NCBI RefSeq assembly: GCF_028688295.1
Contig: NZ_JAQTYM010000006.1
Coordinates: forward strand, 19,261-67,827
Origin: Sulfuricurvum sp.
Lineage (GTDB): Bacteria; Campylobacterota; Campylobacteria; Campylobacterales; Sulfurimonadaceae
DNA length: 48,567 nt
Direction of reading: 5' to 3'
In this document: positions 9,196 to 17,358 of the stretch, one piece after another
Numbering within the stretch: the first letter of the stretch is position 1
Layout of the letters: every line of letters starts with the position of its first letter
Translations under genes and position numbers: made by a program
The notes under the pieces: generated by a model
What the model saw: the letters and a program-made list of their open reading frames with translations, nothing else
Told to the model about the DNA's origin: nothing
Database searches by the model: none

Positions 9196-9338
9196 GACGT
9201 CTGACAGTATGACCGAGGGATGTTAACCAAGGGTAAAAGAATAATAAATGAGTATAAAGAGAATTATAACGTTGTTAGGTAAAAGTATATGAGTAGAAAT
9301 GATAGATGAAGCAGATTGCCACAGAGGCAAAGTGTTAT

Positions 9339-9419
9339 TTAGTCAACCATCCAGCTGGCGCGTTTAGATTTGCGTAATTTTTTGACCAACATTTTTTCTA
9401 ACGGTGTCATTTTTTCCAT
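9339..9419 (-). CDS. Very small basic protein (26 residues) with a strong ribosome-binding site
   Basis: On the minus strand an ATG at 9419 opens a frame of 26 codons ending in TAA at 9339. An AAGGAG ribosome-binding site lies seven bases upstream, better than that of most genes in this window, and a TATAAT sits further upstream at 9501-9506. The peptide starts MEKMTPLEKMLVKKL, is followed by a run of Lys and Arg, and ends WMVD; net charge is about +5. It has no signal peptide and looks like a soluble basic helix. No family is recognised. It occupies the otherwise empty 490-base gap between the small exported protein gene and msrA. Confidence 0.55.
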   Translation of the reverse strand: MEKMTPLEKMLVKKLRKSKRASWMVD

Positions 9420-9442
9420 TGGGTTCTCCTTTGTAAAATAGT

Positions 9443-9481
9443 ACGTTATCGTACCGGTATTTGATTACCGTACGATAACGT
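9443..9481. repeat. Near-perfect 17-base inverted repeat upstream of the small ORF
   Basis: The arms are ACGTTATCGTACCGGTA (9443-9459) and its reverse complement lacking one G (9466-9481), with a six-base loop. It lies between the predicted -10 box and the ribosome-binding site of the 26-codon gene, so it would form a stable hairpin in that mRNA leader; as DNA it could be an operator for a dimeric repressor. There is no U-tract next to it, so it does not look like a terminator. Confidence 0.7.
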
Positions 9482-9500
9482 GTTCTGACGAAACAGTGAC

Positions 9501-9506
9501 ATTATA
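9501..9506 (-). promoter_or_regulatory. Predicted -10 box for the 26-codon gene
   Basis: TATAAT read on the minus strand, 20 bases upstream of the large palindrome and about 80 bases upstream of the small start codon. It predicts a transcript that starts just before the palindrome. There is no clear -35 box. Confidence 0.4.
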
Positions 9507-9644
9507 AACCTATTAAGATATAAAATATTCAAATATTTGATTAAAAAACAGCCAACTTAAGTCATCAACTCAATAGATATTCTTCAAGTACCTAACAGCC
9601 CTGAAAACGGATAATCGCACACTATGATACAAAAGGATAGAGGA

Positions 9645-10169
9645 ATGGAAAAGGCGCTTTTAGGGGGCGGATGTTTTTGGTGTATTGAGGCGGTTTATAC
9701 TCGTGTGCTTGGAGTACAAAGTGCCCTTAGCGGTTATACGGGGGGAGCGCGCAAAAATCCCTCTTATGAGCAAGTATGCAGCGGTGCAACCGGACATGCA
9801 GAAGTAGTAGAAATCACCTATGATCCCTCTATCATTAGTTATGAAGAGATTTTGGATATCTTTTGGGTCATCCATAATCCGACAACTTTAAATGTTCAAG
9901 GTGCTGATCGCGGCACGCAATACCGTTCAGTTATCTATTATTATGATGAAGTTCAAAAAGAAAAAGCATTACAATCCATCTCTGAGGCTCAAAAAGGGTG
10001 GGATGCTCCGATTGTAACAGAGCTCTCACCAGCTCCTGAGTTTTATGAGGCTGAAGCATATCATCAAGATTATTATACTGAGCATCCGACACAAGGGTAT
10101 TGTTATGCGGTTATTGCACCAAAAGTAGAGAAGTTTATGAAGACGTTTCGAGATAAGGTAAAAGGATAG
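9645..10169 (+). CDS. msrA: Peptide methionine sulfoxide reductase A
   Basis: MsrA reduces the S form of methionine sulfoxide, free or in proteins, and so repairs oxidative damage. The protein begins MEKALLGGGCFWCIE, with the catalytic cysteine C10 in the invariant GCFWC motif, followed by the family segments GYTGG, TGHAEVVEI, and AYHQDYY near the C-terminus. A late cysteine in GYCYAV could be a recycling residue. An ATG seven codons upstream (9624) is in frame, but AAGGATAGAGGA just before 9645 and the normal N-terminus of the family favour 9645, giving 174 residues. The gene stands alone, convergent with the OmpA gene across a shared hairpin. Confidence 0.95.
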   Translation: MEKALLGGGCFWCIEAVYTRVLGVQSALSGYTGGARKNPSYEQVCSGATGHAEVVEITYDPSIISYEEILDIFWVIHNPTTLNVQGADRGTQYRSVIYYYDEVQKEKALQSISEAQKGWDAPIVTELSPAPEFYEAEAYHQDYYTEHPTQGYCYAVIAPKVEKFMKTFRDKVKG

Positions 10170-10179
10170 GAAAGAAGCT

Positions 10180-10197
10180 TTCCCGCGTGAGCGGGAA
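10180..10197. terminator. Hairpin between convergent msrA and OmpA genes
   Basis: TTCCCGC and GCGGGAA (10180-10186, 10191-10197) pair around a GTGA loop. It is centred between the stops of two convergent genes and could terminate both transcripts, although neither side has a long T-run. Confidence 0.6.
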
Positions 10198-10209
10198 GAG
10201 GGGTAGAAC

Positions 10210-11331
10210 TTAGTGAGAAAGTTCTACTTCGATACGGCGGTTTTCAGCACGGCCAGCTTTTGTTTTGTTAGAAGCAACCGGTTGAGATTCACCTTTACCT
10301 GCTGTTGTTAAACGTTCAGCCGCAACACCGTTGTTAACGAGCATATCTTTAACCATTTCAGCACGTTTTTCAGAGAGTTTTTGGTTGTATTTGTCTGATG
10401 CAGTACTATCAGTATGACCTACGATACTCGCTTTGTAAGCAGTGCTATCTTTCAAGAAGCTAGAGAATGCAGCTACTTTAGCAATACCTTCAGCATCTAC
10501 TTTATTTGAATCCGTTGCGAAGTTCAAGTGTAATGTTGCTTTAAGAGGGCAACCATCAGCATCCACTTTGAATCCAGCCGGAGTAGCAGGGCATTTGTCT
10601 TGAGGATCAAATACACCGTCTTTATCACTGTCGATTGGGGCAGCAACTACTACTGGTTTTGGAGCCGGAGCTGGAACTACTACCGGTTTTGGAGCCGGTT
10701 TTGGTTCAGGAGCAACAACGGCTGCAACTACAGGAGCTGCTACTGCTGCAACTACAGGAGCTGCATTTTCATCAAAGCTAAATGTCAAACCGGCAAGTGC
10801 CGCAACGTTATGAACTTCACCGTTGCTTCCATTAACACCGTTGTTGTTCATTTTGTACATATACAAACCTTCAAGTTTGAGAGCGATATGTTTTGTAATA
10901 TCCGCTTTCATTCCAAGTCCAGCATCTGCAACAAGACCATCGAAGCTTTGGCGATGGGTATTGGTATACCACTCATAACCCAAACCTGCTTTTGCAAACG
11001 GGGTAATTGCAGTATTTGTATCGAGTTCATAGACACCATTGAGCATAGATGTCAATACACCTGTTTTTTCATCAGCACCTGTAACGCGATCACGTCCGTA
11101 TAGAAGCATCCACTCAGGTTTGATAAAATCACAAACGTTATTCATTTGCATTTCAAAACCATATACTGCATGATTTTCTACGCCGCCCATTGGCCCACCA
11201 TTTGCTTGGTTTTTTTCATCTGAAGAAGTTGAATTCCAGAGGTAACCAGCAACAGGGCTAATTTCATAATTAAAATCACTCGCACCGAGTAAAGTTGCAG
11301 CAAGAATTGCTGAAAATACTAATTTTTTCAT
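10210..11331 (-). CDS. OmpA/OprF-family outer membrane protein
   Basis: A major outer-membrane protein of 373 residues that anchors the membrane to peptidoglycan. It has a signal peptide (about 1-18), an N-terminal beta-barrel (about 20-190) with alternating aromatic strands, and a flexible linker of Ala, Val, Pro and Lys repeats (about 195-235). Then comes a calcium-binding thrombospondin-type-3 repeat (DSDKDGVFDPQDKCP) with a cysteine pair, and a C-terminal OmpA domain (about 265-373) with GHTDSTASDKYNQKLSEKRA and NRRIEVEL. The order is that of OprF-type porins. A good AAGGAG site lies upstream of the ATG and a TATAAT at 11367-11372. The linker's low-complexity sequence produces long antisense open frames that are not genes. 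Confidence 0.93.
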   Translation of the reverse strand: MKKLVFSAILAATLLGASDFNYEISPVAGYLWNSTSSDEKNQANGGPMGGVENHAVYGFEMQMNNVCDFIKPEWMLLYGRDRVTGADEKTGVLTSMLNGVYELDTNTAITPFAKAGLGYEWYTNTHRQSFDGLVADAGLGMKADITKHIALKLEGLYMYKMNNNGVNGSNGEVHNVAALAGLTFSFDENAAPVVAAVAAPVVAAVVAPEPKPAPKPVVVPAPAPKPVVVAAPIDSDKDGVFDPQDKCPATPAGFKVDADGCPLKATLHLNFATDSNKVDAEGIAKVAAFSSFLKDSTAYKASIVGHTDSTASDKYNQKLSEKRAEMVKDMLVNNGVAAERLTTAGKGESQPVASNKTKAGRAENRRIEVELSH

Positions 11332-11366
11332 CGTCGAAGTCTCCTTAAGACCGGGATATAAGTGAA

Positions 11367-11372
11367 ATTATA
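11367..11372 (-). promoter_or_regulatory. Predicted -10 box for the OmpA gene
   Basis: TATAAT on the minus strand, 36 bases upstream of the ATG, preceded by an AT-rich stretch with TTGTATG. It gives a leader of about 30 bases that contains the AAGGAG site. Confidence 0.55.
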
Positions 11373-11408
11373 ACATACAATTGTGAGTGGAATGTTTTCT
11401 ATATAAAG

Positions 11409-11741
11409 TTAAGTGTTATTTTTAATGGTTTCAAATTCTGATTGCATCGCGTTTAATAAAGAAGAAATTTCGTGATTTAATTGTGTTTGAGCGGCATCTA
11501 TTTTTTCTAAATGAGAGTGTTTAAGTGCTTCAAGTTTTTCTAAAGTCTCTTTAAAGAGAGCTTCATTATCGGTCAGTAGAATAATTTCTTCTTTAGAAGC
11601 CCATTTTCGTTTCACGACTCCCTCATGACGGAATTCAAAAATAACATTCTGGGAATTTTCAGAACTGATACAGCGGGGGACGGTGTAAGCCAAATAGTGT
11701 TTTTTTTGATCACCATGGTGACGTTGAATTACATAGTACAT
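11409..11741 (-). CDS. Conserved-looking hypothetical protein with C-terminal coiled coil
   Basis: A 110-residue soluble protein that I do not recognise. The N-terminal half (about 1-60) is a likely small beta-rich domain starting MYYVIQRHHGDQKKHYLAY. The C-terminal half (about 60-110) is a charged amphipathic helix with heptad-like spacing of Leu, Ile and Ala, probably a coiled coil used for dimerisation. It has no signal peptide or membrane segment. It stands between the OmpA gene (same strand, 77-base gap) and a divergent flavin oxidoreductase gene. Its ordinary codon use supports a real gene. Confidence 0.65.
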   Translation of the reverse strand: MYYVIQRHHGDQKKHYLAYTVPRCISSENSQNVIFEFRHEGVVKRKWASKEEIILLTDNEALFKETLEKLEALKHSHLEKIDAAQTQLNHEISSLLNAMQSEFETIKNNT

Positions 11742-11791
11742 CTGTAGATGATAACATAAATTGGATTTTATCCCTCTTTATGATAGAGTAC

Positions 11792-11810
11792 ATCACTTTA
11801 AAGTAGTGAT
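11792..11810 (+). repeat. Inverted repeat in the leader of the flavin oxidoreductase gene
   Basis: ATCACT and AGTGAT surround seven bases, directly before the GAGGAG ribosome-binding site of the gene at 11823. It could be a repressor site or an mRNA hairpin that affects translation. The arms are only six bases long. Confidence 0.3.
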
Positions 11811-11822
11811 AGAGGAGTTGAG

Positions 11823-12770
11823 ATGGAGCATAGGTATCAGGTAGCGATTATCGGTGCAGGTCCTGCGGGGATAGCGACGGCGATTGAGAGTTATGTGCTA
11901 GGGATGCGTGATATCATACTTCTTGAAAAAGATGAAAATCATAATGCGACAATCCGAAAGTTTTACAAAGATAATAAACGTGTGGATAAAGATTGGAAAG
12001 GGCAAAAAGTTGAATTAGACGGTACTATCTATTTTATGGATGGAACCAAAGAGTCGACATTAGACTTTTTTGATCAATTACTCGATAATGAGGTACTAGA
12101 ACTTAAAACTCATACCGAAGTACAAAAAATTGTGAAAATAGAGGGGGGATTTGAGGTTTTTATCGGCGGAGGTAGCATTAAGGCATCGTATGTTGTGGTG
12201 ACAATCGGTCGGATGGGCAAACCGAATAAACCCGATTATAAAATCCCACCTTCGATTAAAAGTCAGATCCATTTTACGTTGGATGGATGTTCTCAGGGAG
12301 AAAAAGTGATGGTTGTCGGAGGGGGAGATTCGGCGATTGAGTATGCGGTTGAACTGTGCGATCGAAATGAAGTCTCTATCTGTTACCGACGCGGAACGTT
12401 TCGCCGTGCTAATCCGACCAATCAGGCCGATATTGAAAAAGCAGTGGCTGAGGGTGCGGTTCGACCACTGCTCAATACAGAAATTACCGAGTTGGAGAGT
12501 GAGAGCGGAAAAGTAAAAGTGATTTTCAGTGATGGTACTACAGAGCTGTTTGATCGGCTTGTATATGCCATCGGCGGGACAACCCCGAGCGGATTCTTGC
12601 AAAGTAGCGGTATACGTGAAGAGGATGGAAAGCCTGTTCATGATGAGAACTATCAGACCAATGTAGCCGGACTTTTTGTGGCGGGAGATATTACCCAAGA
12701 ATCAGGCGGTTCGATCGCATTGGGACTTAACCACGGTTTCGCCATTGCCAACTATATACAATCGTTATAG
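11823..12770 (+). CDS. Thioredoxin-reductase-like FAD/NAD(P)-dependent oxidoreductase
   Basis: A 315-residue two-dinucleotide-domain flavoprotein. The FAD-binding motif IIGAGPAG is at about residues 9-16. A second Rossmann motif, VVGGGDSAIE, begins at about residue 163 and should bind NAD(P)H. The late GDITQESGGSIALGLNHG box closes the FAD site as in thioredoxin reductases. The CxxC redox pair of true thioredoxin reductases is missing from the central domain, so it probably passes electrons to another acceptor, as do YpdA-like and ferredoxin-NADP reductase-like relatives. GAGGAG precedes the ATG. It is convergent with the AMMECR1-like gene with a one-base gap. The exact substrate cannot be told from sequence. 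Confidence 0.85.
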   Translation: MEHRYQVAIIGAGPAGIATAIESYVLGMRDIILLEKDENHNATIRKFYKDNKRVDKDWKGQKVELDGTIYFMDGTKESTLDFFDQLLDNEVLELKTHTEVQKIVKIEGGFEVFIGGGSIKASYVVVTIGRMGKPNKPDYKIPPSIKSQIHFTLDGCSQGEKVMVVGGGDSAIEYAVELCDRNEVSICYRRGTFRRANPTNQADIEKAVAEGAVRPLLNTEITELESESGKVKVIFSDGTTELFDRLVYAIGGTTPSGFLQSSGIREEDGKPVHDENYQTNVAGLFVAGDITQESGGSIALGLNHGFAIANYIQSL

Positions 12771-12771
12771 A

Positions 12772-13125
12772 TTAGGCTTTTAATATCGCTTCGCTTTGAT
12801 GGCTTAATTCCCCATCGGCGGTAAATAGCGTGAGTTTGATTGTCGTATGGAGATATTCAGAGGTAACGAGGGGATCGAAACTTTCGTCTTGAAACGCGGC
12901 AATTTTAGAATTATGGATAATATCTTCGAGAAGTGAACGCTGGGGTGTTTCACTTTTGGCACTGCCGCGAACTTTGTTATCTAAAAAGAGGGTTATTTGT
13001 ATTGCTATGGGCTCACGCAGAATGGGATAGTTTTCGAGCAGATCGTTACGATCAATCGAATTTTGGGCTTGTAACACCTCTTCGATAGAGGCTCTGGCGA
13101 TGGTTAATAATACCGATTGTGACAT
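12772..13125 (-). CDS. AMMECR1-like small protein
   Basis: A 117-residue soluble protein. The middle part (LREPIAIQITLFLDNKVRGSA, then SLLEDIIHNSKIAAFQDESFDPL) resembles the AMMECR1 fold, in which a strand-rich segment with a Gly-containing turn is followed by an alanine-rich helix and AAFxDxxFxPL. The usual RGCIG motif is altered to RGSAK, and the protein is shorter than typical AMMECR1 domains (about 170 residues or more), so it is a reduced or divergent member. Function is unknown. A GGAG site precedes the ATG. It lies 43 bases after bioB on the same strand and may end that operon. Confidence 0.6.
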   Translation of the reverse strand: MSQSVLLTIARASIEEVLQAQNSIDRNDLLENYPILREPIAIQITLFLDNKVRGSAKSETPQRSLLEDIIHNSKIAAFQDESFDPLVTSEYLHTTIKLTLFTADGELSHQSEAILKA

Positions 13126-13168
13126 CCGACTATCTCCTTTTCGCCTTGCTTGATGGTGTTATTATAAC

Positions 13169-14020
13169 TTACTTATCCTCAGGTGAAGACGCAATTTCAA
13201 ATCCTAACTCTTTTAGCATCATCAAATCACTATGGGCTTCACGTCCGGCGGTAGTGAGATAGTTTCCGATGACGATACTGTTCGCACCTGCTTCAAAAAT
13301 CTCATTTTGGCGTTCTTTAAAGGTGATTTCGCGTCCTCCCGCAATCATAATCCGATCCGCTTTGTCTAAAATTTTCCGTGCTAACGTGATGAGGTTGAGT
13401 GATTCATCGATCGATAAAGGATTGGGACTCAGTGGCAAGGCTGGATTATGGTGATAAAAGTTTAGCGGTACCGAAACAGGGTTCAGTTCTTTAAGTGAAT
13501 AGAGCATGCTGAGGCGGTCTTCGTGGGTTTCTCCCATCCCGAAGATCCCTCCGGTGATGAGTTTTAGTCCTGAACGGTTGACGTTTTCACACGTCTCGTA
13601 GCGCTCCTCCCACGGGTGAGTCGTACACACTTGGCTGTAAAATTCACGGCTCGTTTCGAGGTTGTGGTTATAGGCACTCACTCCGGAGCGTTTGAGTTCA
13701 TTGAGCTGATCCAACGTAGCCGTACCGTTACACGCGATAAGACGAAGGCGCGGTACTTCACGTTTGAGCGTAGAAGCGACGTTGCAGACAAACTCGAGTG
13801 TTTTGTCATCCAACCCCTTTTGGGCTGTGACAAGACAAAAGCCGAGCGCTCCGAGTGCTTCAAGGCGGCGTGCTTCTTCTAAAATCTGATCCATAGGCTT
13901 TTGTTTATAGCGCTCTATATCGGCTTTGTATTTCACACTTTGGGAGCAAAATTTGCAATCTTCGTTGCAGGTTCCGCTGTTGATGTTACAAATAGAGCAG
14001 AGAAATATTTTTTTGGACAT
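13169..14020 (-). CDS. bioB: Biotin synthase
   Basis: BioB is a radical SAM enzyme that inserts sulfur into dethiobiotin in the last step of biotin synthesis. The [4Fe-4S] cluster is held by C18, C22 and C25 (CNEDCKFCSQS). Other family features are the YNHNLETS motif, the GGIFGMGET box, NFYHHNPALP and IAGGREI. The frame is open to an ATG at 14071, but the ATG at 14020 gives the N-terminus usual in this phylum (MSKKIFLCSICNINSG), a length of 283 residues, and a start one base after the stop of the phosphodiesterase gene, so translation is coupled. It is the third gene after topA and the phosphodiesterase. The other bio genes are not in the window. Confidence 0.93.
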   Translation of the reverse strand: MSKKIFLCSICNINSGTCNEDCKFCSQSVKYKADIERYKQKPMDQILEEARRLEALGALGFCLVTAQKGLDDKTLEFVCNVASTLKREVPRLRLIACNGTATLDQLNELKRSGVSAYNHNLETSREFYSQVCTTHPWEERYETCENVNRSGLKLITGGIFGMGETHEDRLSMLYSLKELNPVSVPLNFYHHNPALPLSPNPLSIDESLNLITLARKILDKADRIMIAGGREITFKERQNEIFEAGANSIVIGNYLTTAGREAHSDLMMLKELGFEIASSPEDK

Positions 14021-14021
14021 A

Positions 14022-14537
14022 TTAGGATCTTTCAAAAGAGTAGTGGTGTTCATCAAACGTGTCTGTTCCAACGGCTCTCGTGTAGTGTGTTACATTAAAA
14101 TAGGTATCGGTTATTTCTAACATTGCACATGATGAGAGGGCTTTATCTCTGGCACACGCTTCTCCCGGATTGAGAAACAGAGTGCGATTTTTAAAATCAC
14201 ATTCAAATACGTGGGTATGGCCGAAAATGATTATTTCGGCATCGGCATTCATGTAAAACGGTAAATGCATCAGTTTGAAATTCACCCCGCCGAGTTTGAA
14301 ATAGTGGGGCTCTTGGACGAGATTGTATTTGGTATGGTATTCGATCAAAGCGGCATCATTGTTGCCATAGACGGCAACATAGCGCAATCCACTATTTTTG
14401 AGTTGTTCGAGGATCTCAGGTTTGACGATATCTCCGGCATGGATCAGAAACTCTGCTCCCTGAGCTTTGAGGTGGTTGATTACCTTTTGCGATCGCCCCT
14501 CTTTTTTATGGGTATCGGAAAGTAATCCGATTTTCAC
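14022..14537 (-). CDS. YfcE/MJ0936-family metallophosphoesterase
   Basis: A 171-residue calcineurin-like phosphoesterase that uses two metal ions. The metal ligands are visible in order: DTH (8-10), GD (HAGDIV), GNND and GHTH. The compact size and order of motifs match YfcE-type phosphodiesterases; the natural substrate is unknown. It starts with GTG at 14537, whose bases overlap the topA stop (GTGA), and its stop lies one base before bioB, so the three genes are read as one unit. Confidence 0.92.
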   Translation of the reverse strand: MKIGLLSDTHKKEGRSQKVINHLKAQGAEFLIHAGDIVKPEILEQLKNSGLRYVAVYGNNDAALIEYHTKYNLVQEPHYFKLGGVNFKLMHLPFYMNADAEIIIFGHTHVFECDFKNRTLFLNPGEACARDKALSSCAMLEITDTYFNVTHYTRAVGTDTFDEHHYSFERS

Positions 14538-16756
14538 GCATTTTCCTCTTCTCGCGGTGTGCGGTCTTTACATTTGACACACTCATACACCTCTTTGTTA
14601 CGGTAGGTTCGTGGAGCCAATGCACCTCCACACCCTTCGACTTCACATTTTTTATCACTTGGCTCGAATTTAGAGATAAATTTACATTTCGGATAGTGTT
14701 CACATCCCCAAAAAGCCCCTCTACGTGATTGACGCCATAGCAGTTTTCCGCCGCATTCAGGACACGGAACTTCAGAAAACTTGGTTTCTTGGTTAAGTGT
14801 TTTGGTATTTTTACATTTCGGATAGCCGCTGCACGCCAAAAACTTCCCATTACGGCCGTTTTTGACCACCATCGCACTGCCGCATTTGTCACATACCTCT
14901 TCACTTACTTCATCCGGAGTTGTCGGGTTCTCTTTTTGGTTCTCTTCAGTCTGCTCGGTGTATTTACACTTCGGAAAACCGCTACAGGCGATAAACTCAC
15001 CGAAACGCCCTGAACGGAGCAATAGCTCACTACCGCATTGCGGACAGTTGCGTCCGAGCGGTTTTGCCATTTTTAGGCTGACGATGTTGGTTTTACCCGC
15101 TTCGATTTGTTCCAAAAACGGATAATAAAAATCGAGCAAAATTTTGTGCCACGATTTGCCGCTCTCGCTGATCTCATCGAGGGTCTCTTCCATCGTCGCG
15201 GTAAAGCTGGCATCGACAATCTCGTTAAAATGAGTCTCCAGCATCTCTGTTACGGTAAACGCTATCTCGGTCGGTTGAATTGCACGTTTCTCGATTTCGA
15301 TGTAGTTACGTGCTTGCAAGGTACTGATGGTCGGTGCATAGGTTGATGGACGACCGATCCCCTCAGCTTCGAGCTTTTTAATCAAACTCGCTTCGGAGTA
15401 GCGTGATGGCGGCTCGGTAAAGTGTTGCTCGGGAGTGATACTCTGAATATCGATCGCATCCCCTGTTGTGAGCGACGGGAGGAGCTTATCTTTATCATCG
15501 CTTCCGACAACACGGTAAAAACCGTCAAACAAGAGTTTACGTCCGGTCGCTCTGAATTCTGCTTTGGCGGATGTAAAGGTGATACTTTGTTGCTCAAAAC
15601 GTGCATCGTTCATTTGACAGGCGATAAAGCGGTTATAGATAAGTCGGTAGAGTTTAATCTCATCGGGTTTGAGATAGGTTGCCGCGATCTCAGGGGTAAA
15701 GGCGAGCATCGTCGGACGGATCGCTTCATGCGCCTCTTGTGCCCCTTTGGATTTTTTCGTATAGACTTTGAGCTCTTTTGGTAAATATTCTTTTCCATAA
15801 CGGTTCAAAATCAGCTCACGCGCCGCTTCAACCGCTTCGGCTGCGAGGTTTAGTGAGTCGGTACGCATATAGGTGATAACCCCGCTGGTACCATCAGGAG
15901 TTTTAACCCCCTCATACAATGCTTGGGCGACCATCATCGTTTTCTTCGGAGAGAATCCGAGCGAAGAGGAGGCCGTTTGTTGGAGGGTCGAGGTCATAAA
16001 CGGCGGAGGGGTAGAGCTTTTGCGCTCTTTGGTTTCAATCTCACCGACTGTGAAGCTCTCGCCTTTGAGTGTCGTTACAATTCGCGTTGCTTCATCGCCC
16101 GTTTTAATCGTGAGCTTCTCAATTTTTTCGTTTTCAAAACTCACCAACGTCGCTTCAATATCTTTTTTGAAAAGGGTATCGATACTCCAGTACTCTTCAG
16201 GGATAAAGGCGCGGATTTCACGTTCACGATCAACGACGATTTTGAGGGCTGAGGATTGAACACGTCCTGCTGAGAGCCCTTTTTGGATTTTGCTGGCTAG
16301 AAGAGGAGAGAGTTTATACCCCACCATGCGATCGAGTAAACGGCGTGCTTGCTGAGCATTAACCCGATCCATATCGATAGTGCGCGGAGATTCGAGTGCA
16401 TGAATGATTGCAGTTTTCGTAATCTCATGAAATACGATTCTCGGCAACGATTCAGGGTCTTTATCAATAGCGTGAGCAATATGCCACCCGATTGCTTCTC
16501 CCTCGCGGTCTTCGTCGGTCGCGATAAAGATTTCATCACTTTTTTTGGCAAGCTCCTGAATTTGCTTGACGGTAGCGGTACTGTCTTCACTGATGCGATA
16601 CTCGGCAATGATTTTTTCATCATCGATTTTAATACCGAAGCGGTTTTTAGGGAGATCTCGGATATGCCCTTTAGAGGCGATAACCTCATAATCTTTAGAG
16701 AGGAAGTTTTTAATGGTCTTGGCTTTGGCCGGAGACTCTACAATAATTAGTTTCAA
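14534..16756 (-). CDS. topA: DNA topoisomerase I
   Basis: A type IA topoisomerase that relaxes negative supercoils through a covalent 5'-phosphotyrosine. The Toprim domain has E7 and the DEDREGE acidic cluster at 81-87; the active-site tyrosine is Y296 in ITYMRTDS. The C-terminal tail (about 575-740) carries four zinc-finger-like cysteine modules (CPQCG, CDKCG, CPECG and CEVEGCGG with their partner cysteines), as is usual in this phylum. Length is 740 residues. The start codon is TTG at 16756, supported by AGGA nine bases upstream and by the invariant N-terminus MKLIIVESPAKAKTI; there is no ATG at that place. It is the first gene of an operon with the phosphodiesterase and bioB, and is divergent from the flagellin genes. 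Confidence 0.97.
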   Translation of the reverse strand: MKLIIVESPAKAKTIKNFLSKDYEVIASKGHIRDLPKNRFGIKIDDEKIIAEYRISEDSTATVKQIQELAKKSDEIFIATDEDREGEAIGWHIAHAIDKDPESLPRIVFHEITKTAIIHALESPRTIDMDRVNAQQARRLLDRMVGYKLSPLLASKIQKGLSAGRVQSSALKIVVDREREIRAFIPEEYWSIDTLFKKDIEATLVSFENEKIEKLTIKTGDEATRIVTTLKGESFTVGEIETKERKSSTPPPFMTSTLQQTASSSLGFSPKKTMMVAQALYEGVKTPDGTSGVITYMRTDSLNLAAEAVEAARELILNRYGKEYLPKELKVYTKKSKGAQEAHEAIRPTMLAFTPEIAATYLKPDEIKLYRLIYNRFIACQMNDARFEQQSITFTSAKAEFRATGRKLLFDGFYRVVGSDDKDKLLPSLTTGDAIDIQSITPEQHFTEPPSRYSEASLIKKLEAEGIGRPSTYAPTISTLQARNYIEIEKRAIQPTEIAFTVTEMLETHFNEIVDASFTATMEETLDEISESGKSWHKILLDFYYPFLEQIEAGKTNIVSLKMAKPLGRNCPQCGSELLLRSGRFGEFIACSGFPKCKYTEQTEENQKENPTTPDEVSEEVCDKCGSAMVVKNGRNGKFLACSGYPKCKNTKTLNQETKFSEVPCPECGGKLLWRQSRRGAFWGCEHYPKCKFISKFEPSDKKCEVEGCGGALAPRTYRNKEVYECVKCKDRTPREEENA

Positions 16757-16820
16757 AGGGGCGTATCCTATATATAATGGATGAATTTTGAAAGTGTAAC
16801 AAAAAAAGTTGCAAAACCGT

Positions 16821-16847
16821 TAAAGTTTTTTGTTTATCTCCCGATAT
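16821..16847 (+). promoter_or_regulatory. Sigma-28 (FliA) promoter of the first flagellin gene
   Basis: TAAAGTTT (16821-16828), an 11-base spacer, and CCCGATAT (16840-16847) match the FliA consensus (TAAAGTTT-N11-GCCGATAA) at nearly all positions. The predicted leader of about 60 bases leads to the flagellin ATG at 16915. This places the gene in the late flagellar class. Confidence 0.9.
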
Positions 16848-16914
16848 AGTTGTAGAAGCAAGGATGCTCAACTAACTAAAGAGCCAAAAGCGCTCTAACG
16901 ATAAAGGATTTATC

Positions 16915-17358
16915 ATGGGTTTCAGAATTAACACAAACATTGCAGCGATGAATGCGCATACAAATGCAAATGTAAACAATCGTAATTTGGACAGTTCATT
17001 GTCTAAACTCTCTTCAGGTCTACGTATCAATACTGCAGCAGATGATGCTTCAGGTATGTCGATTGCGGATTCTCTTCGTTCACAAGCTTCGACTTTGGGT
17101 CAAGCTATTGCAAACGCGAATGACGGTATCAGTATGATCCAAATCGCTGACAAAGCGATGGATGAGCAACTTAAAATTTTGGATACTATCAAAGTAAAAG
17201 CGACTCAAGCGGCACAAGATGGTCAAACGACACAATCTCGTCAAGCACTTCAATCAGATATCAAACGTTTGATGGAATCACTTGATAATATTGCAAAAAC
17301 GACATCGTTTAATGGTCAATCTTTACTTTCGGGTTCTTTTACGAACAAAGAGTTCCAA
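16915..17358 (+). repeat. Flagellin 5' direct repeat, copy 1
   Basis: The first 444 bases of this gene are almost identical to 18577-19020 in the second flagellin gene, with roughly 15 to 20 mismatches by eye, and long stretches are identical at silent positions as well. Confidence 0.9.

Noticed and set aside
10600-11103. 167-codon frame opposite the OmpA gene
   Set aside because: Its product is low complexity (Trp, Tyr, Arg, Cys repeats) because it mirrors the Ala/Pro/Val linker of the OmpA protein.
12096-12698. 200-codon frame opposite the flavin oxidoreductase gene
   Set aside because: No ribosome-binding site and no family; the opposite strand has a clear enzyme with both Rossmann motifs.
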